The position numbers were made by a program, and so were the translations under genes. Under the pieces are notes generated by a model. The model was not told where the DNA came from, did no database searches, and saw only the letters and a list, made by a program, of their open reading frames with translations. From Jatrophihabitans sp035642535 (GTDB lineage Bacteria; Actinomycetota; Actinomycetes; Mycobacteriales; Jatrophihabitantaceae), in the NCBI GenBank assembly GCA_035642535.1, contig DASQSE010000132.1, positions 4,707 through 68,706 of the forward strand: a stretch of DNA of 64,000 nt. The letters are read 5' to 3'. Every line of letters begins with the position of its first letter. Positions within the stretch are counted from its first letter, which is position 1. Of this stretch, positions 14,950 to 24,133 are shown piece by piece.

Positions 14950-17661
14950 ATGTCCTCGCCGAGTGAGCGGTTTGCCGCTGCGCGGCGGCGGGTGGCCAGT
15001 CCCGTCCTCACCGACTTCCGGGGCGGCTACTCCTTCGAGCTCGATCCGTTCCAGGACGAGGCGTGTACCGCGCTCGAGGACGGTTACTCGGTGCTCGTGT
15101 GCGCGCCCACCGGCGCCGGCAAGACGGTGGTCGGCGAGTTCGCCGTACACCTGGCGCTGGCGGCCGGCCAGAAATGCTTCTACACGACGCCGATCAAGGC
15201 ACTGTCCAACCAGAAGTACAACGACCTGGCCGCCCGCTACGGCGCGCACCGGGTCGGCCTGCTGACCGGGGACACCGCGATCAACGCGGACGCGCCGGTC
15301 ATCGTGATGACCACCGAAGTGCTGCGCAACATGCTCTACGTCGGCAGCACATCGCTGACCGGACTCGGCTACGTCGTGATGGACGAGGTCCACTATCTCG
15401 GCGACCGCTTCCGGGGCGCCGTCTGGGAGGAGGTGATCATCCACCTGCCTGCGGCGATCCGGCTGGTCGCGCTGTCGGCCACCGTGTCGAACGCCGAGGA
15501 GTTTGGCGAGTGGCTGGTCACGGTGCGCGGCGAGACGAAGGTGATCGTGCACGAGGAGCGGCCGGTGCCGCTGTGGCAGCACGTGCTGGTCGGCGCCCGG
15601 ATGTTCGACCTGTTCGTCGCGGACGGCGTGACGCTGGACGCCGGGTTGCTCCGCTACGTCGCCGAACGAGCCAACCGGATCGAGCCGGCACCGGTGCGGC
15701 GCCGCGGCCCGCGCCCGGGCCGCGGGTGGCGTCCACCGCACCGCCCGGACGTGATCGCGCGCCTGGACAGTGAGGGCCTGCTGCCCGCGATCACCTTCAT
15801 CTTCAGCCGGGCCGGGTGCGACGCGGCGGTCCGGCAGTGTGTGTACGCGGGCATGTGGCTCACCACCGAGGACGAGCGCGACGAGATCGACGCGCTGGTC
15901 GACGAGCTGACCGCGAACATCGCGCCCGAAGACCTCGACGTGCTCGGCTACTGGGACTGGCGCGATGCGCTGCGGCGGGGCGTCGCGGCGCATCACGCCG
16001 GGCTCATTCCGGCGTTCAAGCAGACCGTCGAGGAACTGTTCGTCCGTGGTCTCGTTCGTGCCGTGTTCGCCACCGAGACGCTGGCACTCGGGATCAACAT
16101 GCCGGCGCGCACCGTCGTGCTCGAACGGCTGACGAAGTACAACGGCGAGGCGCACGTCGACATCACGCCGGGGGAGTACACGCAGCTCACCGGCCGGGCC
16201 GGCCGGCGCGGCATCGACGTCGAGGGGCATGCCGTCGTCATCTGGACGCCGGACGCCGATCCGCAGCGCGTCGCCGGGCTCGCGTCCACCCGGACGTATC
16301 CGCTGCGCTCGTCGTTTCGGCCCTCGTACAACATGGCCGTCAATCTCGTCGATCAGATGGGGCGACCCGCGGCCCGGGAGCTGCTCGAATCCTCCTTCGC
16401 GCAGTTCCAGGCCGACCGGGCGGTCGCCGGACTGGTCAAGCAGATCCGACGCAACGAGCAGACGCTCGACGAATACGCCGCGCAATTGCGCTGCGACCTC
16501 GGCGACTTCGACGAGTACCTGCAGCTGCGCCGGCAGTTGAGCGAGCGGGAGGCCAACCTAGCGCGGGATCGGGCGCGGAACCGGCGCGGCGCAGTGGCGG
16601 CGTCGCTGGAGTCGCTGCGTCGCGGAGACGTCATCCGCGTGCCGCGCGGGCGACGCGCGGGTCTGGCAGTCGTGCTCGATGCGGGTCTCGATCCACGGGA
16701 CGACCCCCGTCCGCTCGTCGTCACCGAGTCGCGGTGGTCGGGCCGGCTCTCGCTGGTCGACTTCACCGACGCAGTGGATGTGCTCGGCACCGTGACCGTG
16801 CCGAAGCACGTGAACCACCGCTCGGCGCAGGAGCGCCGCGACCTCGTGTCCCGCATCCGCGCACTCGAGATACCCCCGCCGACGCCGGCGCCGCGCAAGG
16901 CCGATATGGGCGAGGACGCCGAGGTGCTCCGGCTGCGCCGGGCGCTGCGCGCCCACCCGTGTCATCAGTGCCCGGACCGCGAGCAGCACGCCCGCTGGGG
17001 CGAGCGGCACGCCAGGCTGACCCGCGAGAACGACGGGCTGCGGCGTCGCATCGAGGGACGCACCGGCTCGCTCGGCCGCACCTTCGACAGGATCTGCCGG
17101 CTGCTCGAGCTGCGCGGGTATCTGCACGGGGACGAGACGACGCCGGCCGGCCGTGAGCTGGCGCGCATCTGGTCGGAGTCGGATCTGCTCGTCACCGAGT
17201 GCCTGCGCAGCGGTGTGTGGGACGGGTTGGAACCGGCCGAGCTCGCCGGCGTCGTCTCGACCCTCGTGTACGAGCCGCGCCGAGACGAAACCGTGGCGGA
17301 GGCGATGCCGACGTCCGCCGTGCGCGACGCGCTGGCGGCGACGGTGCGCATCTGGTCGGCGATCGCCGACCAGGAGGCCGACCTCGGGTTGCCGCGCAGC
17401 CGTGAGCCGCAACTCGGCTTCGTCTGGGCGAGCTACCGCTGGGCGCGCCACGAACGCCTCGACCGGATCCTCGTCGCCGCGTTCGAGCGGGGTTACGAGC
17501 TCTCCGCGGGTGACTTCATCCGCTGGTGCAAGCAGGTGCTCGACCTGCTGGATCAGATCGCGGCCGCGGCCGGTACCGCGGACGCCGCGGTGGCGAGCAC
17601 CGCACGGGCGGCACTCGCAGCCGTGCGCCGCGGCGTCGTCGCGCAGAGCATGGAGGCCTAA
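14950..17661 (+). CDS. helY: Ski2/Mtr4-like DEAD/DEAH-box helicase HelY
   Basis: A 903-residue superfamily 2 helicase, close to the 906 residues of the mycobacterial protein. Motif I is APTGAGKT (about 53-60). Motif II is DEVH in YVVMDEVHYLGDRFRG. Motif III is ALSATVSN. Motif VI lies in QLTGRAGRRGID. A C-terminal DSHCT-like helical domain follows (SGVWDGLEPAELAGVVSTLVYEPR). It probably unwinds RNA; its exact cellular role is not established. Its position after tatC and before the DUF4333 gene is conserved in mycobacteria. An in-frame extension back into tatC is rejected in favour of ATG 14950. Confidence 0.95.
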   Translation: MSSPSERFAAARRRVASPVLTDFRGGYSFELDPFQDEACTALEDGYSVLVCAPTGAGKTVVGEFAVHLALAAGQKCFYTTPIKALSNQKYNDLAARYGAHRVGLLTGDTAINADAPVIVMTTEVLRNMLYVGSTSLTGLGYVVMDEVHYLGDRFRGAVWEEVIIHLPAAIRLVALSATVSNAEEFGEWLVTVRGETKVIVHEERPVPLWQHVLVGARMFDLFVADGVTLDAGLLRYVAERANRIEPAPVRRRGPRPGRGWRPPHRPDVIARLDSEGLLPAITFIFSRAGCDAAVRQCVYAGMWLTTEDERDEIDALVDELTANIAPEDLDVLGYWDWRDALRRGVAAHHAGLIPAFKQTVEELFVRGLVRAVFATETLALGINMPARTVVLERLTKYNGEAHVDITPGEYTQLTGRAGRRGIDVEGHAVVIWTPDADPQRVAGLASTRTYPLRSSFRPSYNMAVNLVDQMGRPAARELLESSFAQFQADRAVAGLVKQIRRNEQTLDEYAAQLRCDLGDFDEYLQLRRQLSEREANLARDRARNRRGAVAASLESLRRGDVIRVPRGRRAGLAVVLDAGLDPRDDPRPLVVTESRWSGRLSLVDFTDAVDVLGTVTVPKHVNHRSAQERRDLVSRIRALEIPPPTPAPRKADMGEDAEVLRLRRALRAHPCHQCPDREQHARWGERHARLTRENDGLRRRIEGRTGSLGRTFDRICRLLELRGYLHGDETTPAGRELARIWSESDLLVTECLRSGVWDGLEPAELAGVVSTLVYEPRRDETVAEAMPTSAVRDALAATVRIWSAIADQEADLGLPRSREPQLGFVWASYRWARHERLDRILVAAFERGYELSAGDFIRWCKQVLDLLDQIAAAAGTADAAVASTARAALAAVRRGVVAQSMEA

Positions 17662-17790
17662 GAGTTCGGTGGGTGTGGGCTTAGTAGCGTTCTGCGGGAA
17701 AGGCAGTAGCGTGTTCTGCGCTGTGGGGCAAGCCCTGCAGCGGGAGGGCGCACTGTCGCTCCCGGACAGACGACAGATGAGGTGCTATGC

Positions 17791-18930
17791 ATGACTGAAT
17801 CCGGCAACTCCGGGGAACACGGCGGGCAGCAGCCGCCGCCACCCCCGCAGCAGCCTTGGCCGCCGGCCCAGCCGCCGTCCAGCACGGAGGATGCCGAGCA
17901 GCCACCCACGGCCGGCCAGCCGCAGCAACCCGCCGCGAGCCAGCCGGAGCAACCCGCCGCGAGCCAGCCGGAGTCGCCAGAGCAGCCGACGGGCGGCGGC
18001 GAGTCTGCGCAGGGCGCGCAGCCGGGCTACTCGCCGCCGTCGCCCGGCTACGGCCGGCCGTCCCAGCCCTTCGGCCCGCCGTCGGGCTACGGTGCGCCGG
18101 CCGCCGGCCCGGACGACGGCGACTCGAGCACGCAGGTGATGCCGAGCGCAGCCGCTGGGGCGTCCGCGCCGTCGCCGTCCGCGGATCAGCCGACGACGAC
18201 CTTCCGCCCGCCTGCCGGATTCGGGCAGCAGCCGTTCGGTCAGGCAGCGCCGAACCAGCCGGGCTACGGGCAGCCGCCCTACCAGCAACAGGGCTACCCG
18301 CAGCAGCCACCGGCCGAGCCGCAGGGTTACGCGCAGCAGCCACCGGCGGAGCAGCAGCAGGGTTACGGGCAACAGCCGTCGGCCGAGCAGTACCAGTCGA
18401 CGCAGGCGTTCGGCGGTGGCTTTGGTCAGGAGCAGCAGTACGGCCAGGAGCAGCAGTACGGTCAGCAGCCCAGCGGCTACGGCCAGCCGAGCTACGGCCA
18501 GTCCCCTTACGGCCAGTCCGGTTACGGCCAGTCCGGTTACGGTGCGCCGTCCGGCTACGGGCAGCCGCCCGGCTATCCGCCGCAGCAGGGCTACGGCATC
18601 CCGTCGTATGGTCAGCCGGCCCCTGAGGCGAAGAAGAGCAAGAAGGGCTTGCTCGTCTCGCTGGTGGCCGTGGTCGGAATCGTGCTCGCCCTGGCGGTCG
18701 TCAGCCTGATCGCCAAGGTGCCCTCGGCCTGGTATCCGAAGAAGCTGAGCCACACGGCGGTGGAGAAGTACATCACCAACAACCTGAACGCCTCGAACGT
18801 GCAATGCAACGGCGGCAGCGACTTCACCATGAAGGAGAACGGCGCCACGTTCCGGTGCACCGCGGCGGGCGGCAAGACGTTCACCGTCGAGATCCAGGAC
18901 AAGAACGACGGGAAGTACCTCGTTCGCTGA
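17791..18930 (+). CDS. DUF4333 membrane protein with Q/P/G/Y-rich tail
   Basis: A 379-residue protein. Residues 1-280 are low complexity, first Pro/Gln/Ala rich and then repeated GYGQ and QQYGQ units. One transmembrane helix lies at about 285-309. The extracytoplasmic end (about 310-379) has the DUF4333 pattern with two cysteines (NVQCNGGSDF and FRCTAAGG), which could form a disulfide. This is the counterpart of mycobacterial Rv2091c by position and architecture. The ATG at 17791 follows GAGG. The cytoplasmic tail is of a kind that can phase-separate or bind partners; that is inference. Confidence 0.85.
   Translation: MTESGNSGEHGGQQPPPPPQQPWPPAQPPSSTEDAEQPPTAGQPQQPAASQPEQPAASQPESPEQPTGGGESAQGAQPGYSPPSPGYGRPSQPFGPPSGYGAPAAGPDDGDSSTQVMPSAAAGASAPSPSADQPTTTFRPPAGFGQQPFGQAAPNQPGYGQPPYQQQGYPQQPPAEPQGYAQQPPAEQQQGYGQQPSAEQYQSTQAFGGGFGQEQQYGQEQQYGQQPSGYGQPSYGQSPYGQSGYGQSGYGAPSGYGQPPGYPPQQGYGIPSYGQPAPEAKKSKKGLLVSLVAVVGIVLALAVVSLIAKVPSAWYPKKLSHTAVEKYITNNLNASNVQCNGGSDFTMKENGATFRCTAAGGKTFTVEIQDKNDGKYLVR
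18481..18540 (+). repeat. 15-nt tandem repeat coding GYGQS-type units
   Basis: Four head-to-tail 15-nt units within the tail of the DUF4333 protein. The last two, ggccagtccggttac at 18511-18525 and 18526-18540, are identical; the unit at 18496-18510 differs at two bases and the first at 18481-18495 at more. Such arrays change length readily by slippage. Confidence 0.8.
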
Positions 18931-18942
18931 CGCGGCGAGCGG

Positions 18943-19845
18943 TCAACCGATCGCGGTGCTGATCGCCTTCCGCATCCGGCTGACGGAGTTCTCCACCCCG
19001 AGCTCGCCGGCCAGCTCGTCAAGTCGAGCGGCGTCGCGCGGCTCGACATAGAGCGCGTCGTCGATGACGTCGAGCGGGACGTCCACCCTGCCGCGCACCG
19101 CTCCGGGGGCGAGCGCGAGGTAGTCGGCGGCTGCCCGCACCTTGCCCGCGGCGCCGGCCGGGAATCCGTCATCGCCGGCCAGCGCGGCTTCGCGGATCTC
19201 TTCGATAGAGCCGAACCTGCTGACCAGGGCCGCAGCCGTCTTCTCTCCGACGCCGGAAACGCCCGGCAGGCCGTCGCTGGGATCACCGCGCAGGACCGCG
19301 AAGTCGGCGTAGTGCTCCGCGGGGACGCTGTACCGCGCGAGCACCTCCGCCGGGCCCATCGCCTCGAGCTTGGCGATCCCCTTGCCGGTGTAAAGCACCG
19401 TCACCCGATCGGTCGCGAGCGCGAGCAGGTCGCGGTCACTACTGACGATCTCGACCGGGTCGCGGTCGCGGTGCGCGAGGGTCGCGATGACGTCGTCCGC
19501 CTCGAAGCCGTCCGCGCCGGCACACGCGAGCCCGAATGCGCCCAGCACCTCGAGCAGCGGCGGGATCTGCGCGGCCAGTGCCGGCGGGATCTCCTCGCTG
19601 CCGTCCCTCTTCATCCGGTGCGCCTTGTAGGACGGGACGAGCTCGACCCGGAACGCCGGCCGCCAATCGAGGTCGAGGCAGGCCACCCAGCGTCGCGACC
19701 GACGCCGCTCGATCAGCGCGGCCGCCATGTCGAGAAAGCCGCGGATCGCGTTCACGGGCTGCCCGTCCGGCGCCGTAACGGACTCGGGAACGGCGTAGAA
19801 CGCGCGGAAGTAGAGGTTGGCCGCGTCGACCAGCATCAAACTCAT
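18943..19845 (-). CDS. 5'-3' exonuclease (polymerase I small-domain family)
   Basis: A 300-residue stand-alone FEN-like nuclease. LMLVDAANLYFRAFYA at the N-terminus, a metal-binding cluster GFEADDVIATLA and VSSDRDLLAL, and the helix-hairpin-helix GLPGVSGVGEKTAAAL are all present. They supply the conserved Asp/Glu ligands for two metal ions. It would remove RNA primers or flaps. It corresponds to mycobacterial Rv2090, which occupies the same place beside the DUF4333 gene. ATG 19845 overlaps the stop of the LacI-type gene (ATGA), so the two are cotranscribed. Confidence 0.92.
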   Translation of the reverse strand: MSLMLVDAANLYFRAFYAVPESVTAPDGQPVNAIRGFLDMAAALIERRRSRRWVACLDLDWRPAFRVELVPSYKAHRMKRDGSEEIPPALAAQIPPLLEVLGAFGLACAGADGFEADDVIATLAHRDRDPVEIVSSDRDLLALATDRVTVLYTGKGIAKLEAMGPAEVLARYSVPAEHYADFAVLRGDPSDGLPGVSGVGEKTAAALVSRFGSIEEIREAALAGDDGFPAGAAGKVRAAADYLALAPGAVRGRVDVPLDVIDDALYVEPRDAARLDELAGELGVENSVSRMRKAISTAIG

Positions 19846-20852
19846 GAGCAGCCGGTGCTGCCGCGTACAACGAGTTCGGTGGGCAGTACGACGTCGGGAT
19901 CGCCGGCCGTGTCGTCGGCGTCCTGGGCGATCACCGCGAGCAGCCGGGTGGTGATGTCGAGCGCCTCCTCGACCACCGGCTGCTTGATCGTGGAGAGATC
20001 CATCAGCTCGGACAGCGGCTGGTCGTCGAAGCCGATCACGGCGACGTCCTCGGGCACGCGCAGTCCGGCGTCGCGGATCTCGCGCAGCGCGCCGTAGGCC
20101 ATCTCGTCGCTCTCGGCGAAGAACGCGGTCGGACGGTCGGGCAGCGCGAGCAGGTGGCGGGTGGCCTCGCGGCCGCCTTCGACGGTGAAGTAGCCGAGGT
20201 ATTCCAGATCCGCGTCGGGCTCGATGCCGACGGCCTGCAGCGCGTCGCGGTAGCCGTCCCGGCGGTGCAGCGGCGGGGTGAACGCCATCGGGTCGTCGGT
20301 GTCGCCGCCGATCAGCGCGATGCGCCGGTGCCCGAGCGAAACCAGGTGGTCGACGGCCGTCCGCGCCGAAGCGACGTCGTCGATGCGTGAGGAAAGGAAC
20401 CCGCCGCGTTTGAGGCCAAGCAGCCCGACCGGGCGCTTGAGCTCGGTCAGCGCGTCGAACTCGGCGTCGTCGAGGACGAGGCTGGCGACCAGCACCCCGT
20501 CCACGCGTTTGCGCATGGGCATGACCTCGAAGAACCGGCCGCGACCCTCGGCATCGCCCAGGTTGTAGAGCAGCAGGTCGAAGCGGGCGTGCCGCAGCGC
20601 GGTCTCGACGGTCGAGATCACCTCGGCGAAGAACCAGCGGTTGACGAACGGAACGACGAGTCCGATCGTCGTCGTGCGCCCGCTCGCCAGCCGCGCGGCG
20701 AACGGGGAGGCGACGTAATTGAGTTCGGTCGCGGCTGCGAGTACGCGATCGCGAGTGCTCGAGGCCACATCGGGCAAGCCGCGCAGCGCCCGTGAAACGG
20801 TCGCGATGGAGACGCCGGCCTGACGCGCGACGTCCTCGATGCTCGCGACCAT
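19842..20852 (-). CDS. LacI-family transcriptional regulator
   Basis: A 336-residue regulator. The helix-turn-helix is at residues 5-25 (IEDVARQAGVSIATVSRAL), followed by the hinge (DRVLAAATELNYVASPFAARL). A periplasmic-binding-protein-like sensor domain runs from about residue 62 (TTTIGLVVPFVNRWFF). It probably senses a sugar or nucleoside, but no transporter or catabolic gene is adjacent to identify the ligand. ATG 20852 has GGGAG 5 nt upstream. In-frame sequence extends far further back, but it lies antisense to the amidohydrolase gene and contains no LacI features. The 3' end overlaps the exonuclease gene by 4 bp. Confidence 0.93.
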   Translation of the reverse strand: MVASIEDVARQAGVSIATVSRALRGLPDVASSTRDRVLAAATELNYVASPFAARLASGRTTTIGLVVPFVNRWFFAEVISTVETALRHARFDLLLYNLGDAEGRGRFFEVMPMRKRVDGVLVASLVLDDAEFDALTELKRPVGLLGLKRGGFLSSRIDDVASARTAVDHLVSLGHRRIALIGGDTDDPMAFTPPLHRRDGYRDALQAVGIEPDADLEYLGYFTVEGGREATRHLLALPDRPTAFFAESDEMAYGALREIRDAGLRVPEDVAVIGFDDQPLSELMDLSTIKQPVVEEALDITTRLLAVIAQDADDTAGDPDVVLPTELVVRGSTGCS

Positions 20853-20969
20853 GAGAGCTCCCTGGGTTCGGAGTTCCGTAAACGTTACCGCCCGGTCATG
20901 TCGGGCGGATTTCCCCCTCGCCGCGATCAGTTGTGCCAAGCCGTCGGCCGGCACTGGCAGACTTCGCGT

Positions 20970-22478
20970 GTGCCGACGCTGTACCGCAACTGCCGGGTGG
21001 CCGACCGCGCGGACACCGCGTTCGCCGTCGACGCCGGCCGCATCGTGTGGCTCGGCTCCGCTGCGCAGGCTGACGAGTACGCCAGTGCGACCGTGGTCGA
21101 CCTCGACGGAGCGTTCGTCACCCCCGCGTTCGTGGACGCGCACGTGCACGCGACCGCCACCGGTTTGGCGCTGACCGGCCTCGACCTGCGCGGCGCACGT
21201 TCGCTGGCCGAGGCGCTGGCGGCGGTCGAGGCTGCGGCTCGCGCGGCGGGCGGTCGGCCGCTGCTCGGCGGCGGATGGGACGAGACCGACTGGCCGGAGC
21301 GCCGCGCACCGACGGCGGCCGAGCTCGACCGGGCTTCGTACGGCGGCGCCGTGTATCTCGCGCGCATCGACGTGCACTCTGCCCTCGCCTCCTCCGCGCT
21401 GCTCGCTGCCGTGCCGCGGGTGCGGGAGCTCGCGGGGTTCGACGCCGGTGGCCGGCTGCGCGGCCCGGCCCACGACGCGGTGCGCAGCGCGGCGTTCGCG
21501 GCGGTGACCGCCCGACAGCGGCGAGAGGCGCAGCGCGCGGCACTGCACCACGCGGCCGAACTCGGGATCGCGTGCGTGCACGAGATGGCCGGTCCGGTGA
21601 TCTCGAGCGCCGACGACCTGAGCGAGCTGCTCGCGCTGTCCCGCGCCGAACCGATGCCCGAGGTGATCGGGTATTGGGCGGAGCTGCTCGGCATCGAGAC
21701 CGCGCGCGAGCTGGGTGCGATCGGGGCGGCCGGAGATCTGTTCTGTGACGGCGCGCTCGGCTCGCACACCGCGGCGCTCGCCGAGCCGTACACCGACCGG
21801 CCGGACACCTGCGGGCAGCTGCGGTTCGGCACCGCCGAGGTTGCCGAGCACATCGCGCGCTGTGCCGAGGCGGGTCTGCAGGCCGGCTTCCACGCGATCG
21901 GCGACGCCGCTGTCGATCAGGTGCTCGACGCGGTCGAGATCGCCACTGAACGGCTGGGGCGGCCGGTCGGGGTCGGGCACCGGATCGAGCACGCCGAATT
22001 CGTACGTGATCCACACCGGCTGGCCCGCTCGGGGCTGCTCGCCTCGATGCAGCCGTGCTTCGACGCGCTGTGGGGCGGCGCCGACGGGATGTACGCGCAG
22101 CGGCTGGGCGTCGAGCGCGCTCGCGCGCTGAACCGGTTCGCCGAGCTGGCCGCGGCCGGGGTTCCGCTCGCGTTCGGGTCGGACGCACCGGTGACGGAAT
22201 TGGGGCCGTGGGCGGCAGTGCGCGCCGCTGCACACCCATCGGATCCCACGGCGGCCGTCGACGCGCGCGCGGCCTTCGCGGCGCACACGCTCGGCGGCTG
22301 GCGCGCGGCCCGTCGCGACGGCGCGGGAGTGCTCGCGCCGGGCGCGCCGGCAACTTTCGCAGTGTGGCGGGCCGCGACAGACGACCTGTTCGACCTCGCG
22401 CCGGAGCGCGAGTTGCCGACGTGTCTGGCGACCGTCCGCGACGGGCAACCGATCTTCGACTCGGGCGTTCTCAGCTAG
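20970..22478 (+). CDS. Metal-dependent amidohydrolase (YtcJ-like, amidohydrolase 3)
   Basis: A 502-residue hydrolase with a TIM-barrel catalytic domain flanked by a small beta domain. The metal motif DAHVHA lies near residues 54-59. The later ligands are in CVHEMAG, FHAIGDAAV, GHRIEHAEF and FGSDAPV. The family removes amide or ester groups from small molecules, often formyl or formimino groups, but the substrate is not predictable. The GTG at 20970 gives the natural N-terminus (PTLYRNCRVAD). It lies about 60 bp upstream of lnt on the same strand, so cotranscription is possible. Confidence 0.88.
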   Translation: MPTLYRNCRVADRADTAFAVDAGRIVWLGSAAQADEYASATVVDLDGAFVTPAFVDAHVHATATGLALTGLDLRGARSLAEALAAVEAAARAAGGRPLLGGGWDETDWPERRAPTAAELDRASYGGAVYLARIDVHSALASSALLAAVPRVRELAGFDAGGRLRGPAHDAVRSAAFAAVTARQRREAQRAALHHAAELGIACVHEMAGPVISSADDLSELLALSRAEPMPEVIGYWAELLGIETARELGAIGAAGDLFCDGALGSHTAALAEPYTDRPDTCGQLRFGTAEVAEHIARCAEAGLQAGFHAIGDAAVDQVLDAVEIATERLGRPVGVGHRIEHAEFVRDPHRLARSGLLASMQPCFDALWGGADGMYAQRLGVERARALNRFAELAAAGVPLAFGSDAPVTELGPWAAVRAAAHPSDPTAAVDARAAFAAHTLGGWRAARRDGAGVLAPGAPATFAVWRAATDDLFDLAPERELPTCLATVRDGQPIFDSGVLS

Positions 22479-22540
22479 AGGTGGGGCGCCGACGAAGTCG
22501 GCTCCGCTATTGGGCGGCGGACGTGGGCGATACTGGTTCG

Positions 22541-24133
22541 ATGCGCCCGCGCTCCGAGCCCGCGTTTCCCACCCGGTGGGCTGCGCTCGTCGCGGTGGGC
22601 GGTGGGCTCGCCGGCGTGCTCGCCTTCCCGCGGTTCGGGCTGTGGCCGTTCGCGTTCGTCAGCGTCGCCGCGCTCTCGATCGCGGTCGACGGGCGGCGCA
22701 TCCGCACCGGCGCGTGGCTCGGCTACTTGTACGGGCTGGCGTTCCTGCTTCCGCTGCTGCATTGGACCGGCATCTACGTCGGCGCGGCGCCATGGCTGAT
22801 CCTGTGTTTCGCCTTCGCGGCGTTCTATGCGCTGCTCGGCGCCGGCCTGCCCGTGCTCGCCCGGCTGCCCGGCGCACCCTTCTGGATCGGCACCGCCTGG
22901 GTGTTGCAGGAACTGCTGCGCGACCGGCTGCCGTTCGGCGGCTTCCCGTGGGGCCGGCTGGCGTTCAGCCAGGCGGAGTCGCCGCTGCGTTGGTTCGCGG
23001 CGCTCGGCGGCGCGCCACTGGTCACGTTCGTCGTCGCCGTGGCCGGGGCCGGGTTGGCGAGCGCGGCCGGCGCCGTTTGGCCGCTGCGGGTGCGCGCTCT
23101 GCTGGTGGGCGGCGGCGTCCTGCTGCTCGTGCCGGTGCTCGGTCTCGTCCTCTCCTGGCCCCTCGATCCCGGGCCGGACAGCAACGGACGGACGCTCACG
23201 GTCGCCGTCATCCAGGGCGGGCTGCCCGACAAGGGCCTGGAGTTCGAGAGCCGGGCCGAGCAGGTCCTCGACAACCACGTGCGGCAAACCCTGCGGCTGG
23301 CCGGCGAGGTCGACGCCGGCACGGTGCCGCGGCCTGACCTCGTCCTCTGGCCGGAGAACGCATCCGACGTCGACCCGACCCGCAATCGCGGCGCCTACGA
23401 CAAGATCGACCACGCCGTCAAGGCGGTCGGCGTGCCGGTGCTGGTCGGCGCGATCTTGCAGGGCCCGGGGCCGGGCCACCGGCGCAACGTCGGGATCCTG
23501 TGGTCGCCGACGCGCGGGCCGATCGCGACCTACACCAAGCGGCATCCGGTGCCGTTCGGCGAGTACATCCCGCTCCGCGGGCTCGCCGAGCGGGTGAGCT
23601 CGTACGCGAAGACCGTGACGGACATGGTCGGCGGGCACGGCAACGGCTTGCTGCGCGGCGGGCCGGTCCCGATCGGTGACGTCATCTGCTTCGAGGTCGC
23701 CTACGACGGGCTGGTGCGCTCATCCATCGCGGCCGGGGCGCAGCTACTCGTGGTGCAGACCAACAACGCGACGTTCGGGCACACCGCGGAGACCTATCAG
23801 CAGCTGGCGATGGGGCAGCTGCGTGCGGTCGAGACGGGCCGGACGGTCGTGCAGGCCGCCACGACCGGCAAGTCCGCGATCATCGGCCCCGACGGCACGA
23901 TCCGCGACGAGTCGGGCGCGCTGTTCACCAGCGACATCCTCGTCGACACGGTGCCGGTACGGACCGTGAAGACGGTCGCGGTCCGACTCGGCGCGATTCC
24001 CGAGTACGTGCTCGCGGCGCTGGCCGTGCTGGGCTTCGCCGCGGTGCTCGTCGACGACCGGCGCAACCGCCGGACCGAGCCCGAGCCCGGCCCGGCACCG
24101 GCCCCATCCGCTCAGGAGATGATCGAGGCATGA
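22541..24133 (+). CDS. lnt: Apolipoprotein N-acyltransferase
   Basis: A 530-residue membrane enzyme that adds the third acyl chain to the N-terminal Cys of lipoproteins. The N-terminal 210 residues hold several hydrophobic helices. The nitrilase-like catalytic domain follows with Glu in WPENASD (about 270), Lys in YTKRHPVPFGEY (about 332) and Cys in VICFEVAY (about 383). A final helix lies near the C-terminus. Substrates in this window would include the Rieske lipoprotein. The stop overlaps the ppm1 start as ATGA. In M. tuberculosis the two activities are fused in one protein; here they are separate. Confidence 0.95.
   Translation: MRPRSEPAFPTRWAALVAVGGGLAGVLAFPRFGLWPFAFVSVAALSIAVDGRRIRTGAWLGYLYGLAFLLPLLHWTGIYVGAAPWLILCFAFAAFYALLGAGLPVLARLPGAPFWIGTAWVLQELLRDRLPFGGFPWGRLAFSQAESPLRWFAALGGAPLVTFVVAVAGAGLASAAGAVWPLRVRALLVGGGVLLLVPVLGLVLSWPLDPGPDSNGRTLTVAVIQGGLPDKGLEFESRAEQVLDNHVRQTLRLAGEVDAGTVPRPDLVLWPENASDVDPTRNRGAYDKIDHAVKAVGVPVLVGAILQGPGPGHRRNVGILWSPTRGPIATYTKRHPVPFGEYIPLRGLAERVSSYAKTVTDMVGGHGNGLLRGGPVPIGDVICFEVAYDGLVRSSIAAGAQLLVVQTNNATFGHTAETYQQLAMGQLRAVETGRTVVQAATTGKSAIIGPDGTIRDESGALFTSDILVDTVPVRTVKTVAVRLGAIPEYVLAALAVLGFAAVLVDDRRNRRTEPEPGPAPAPSAQEMIEA

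Noticed and set aside
18418..18600. Repeats in the DUF4333 gene as a CRISPR-like array
   Set aside because: Units are 15 nt, head to tail without spacers, and encode in-frame GYGQ residues.
19842..22448. 868-residue reading of the LacI-type gene extending over the amidohydrolase
   Set aside because: The extra N-terminal 530 residues are low-complexity antisense to a clear enzyme. ATG 20852 has a ribosome-binding site and gives a standard LacI protein.
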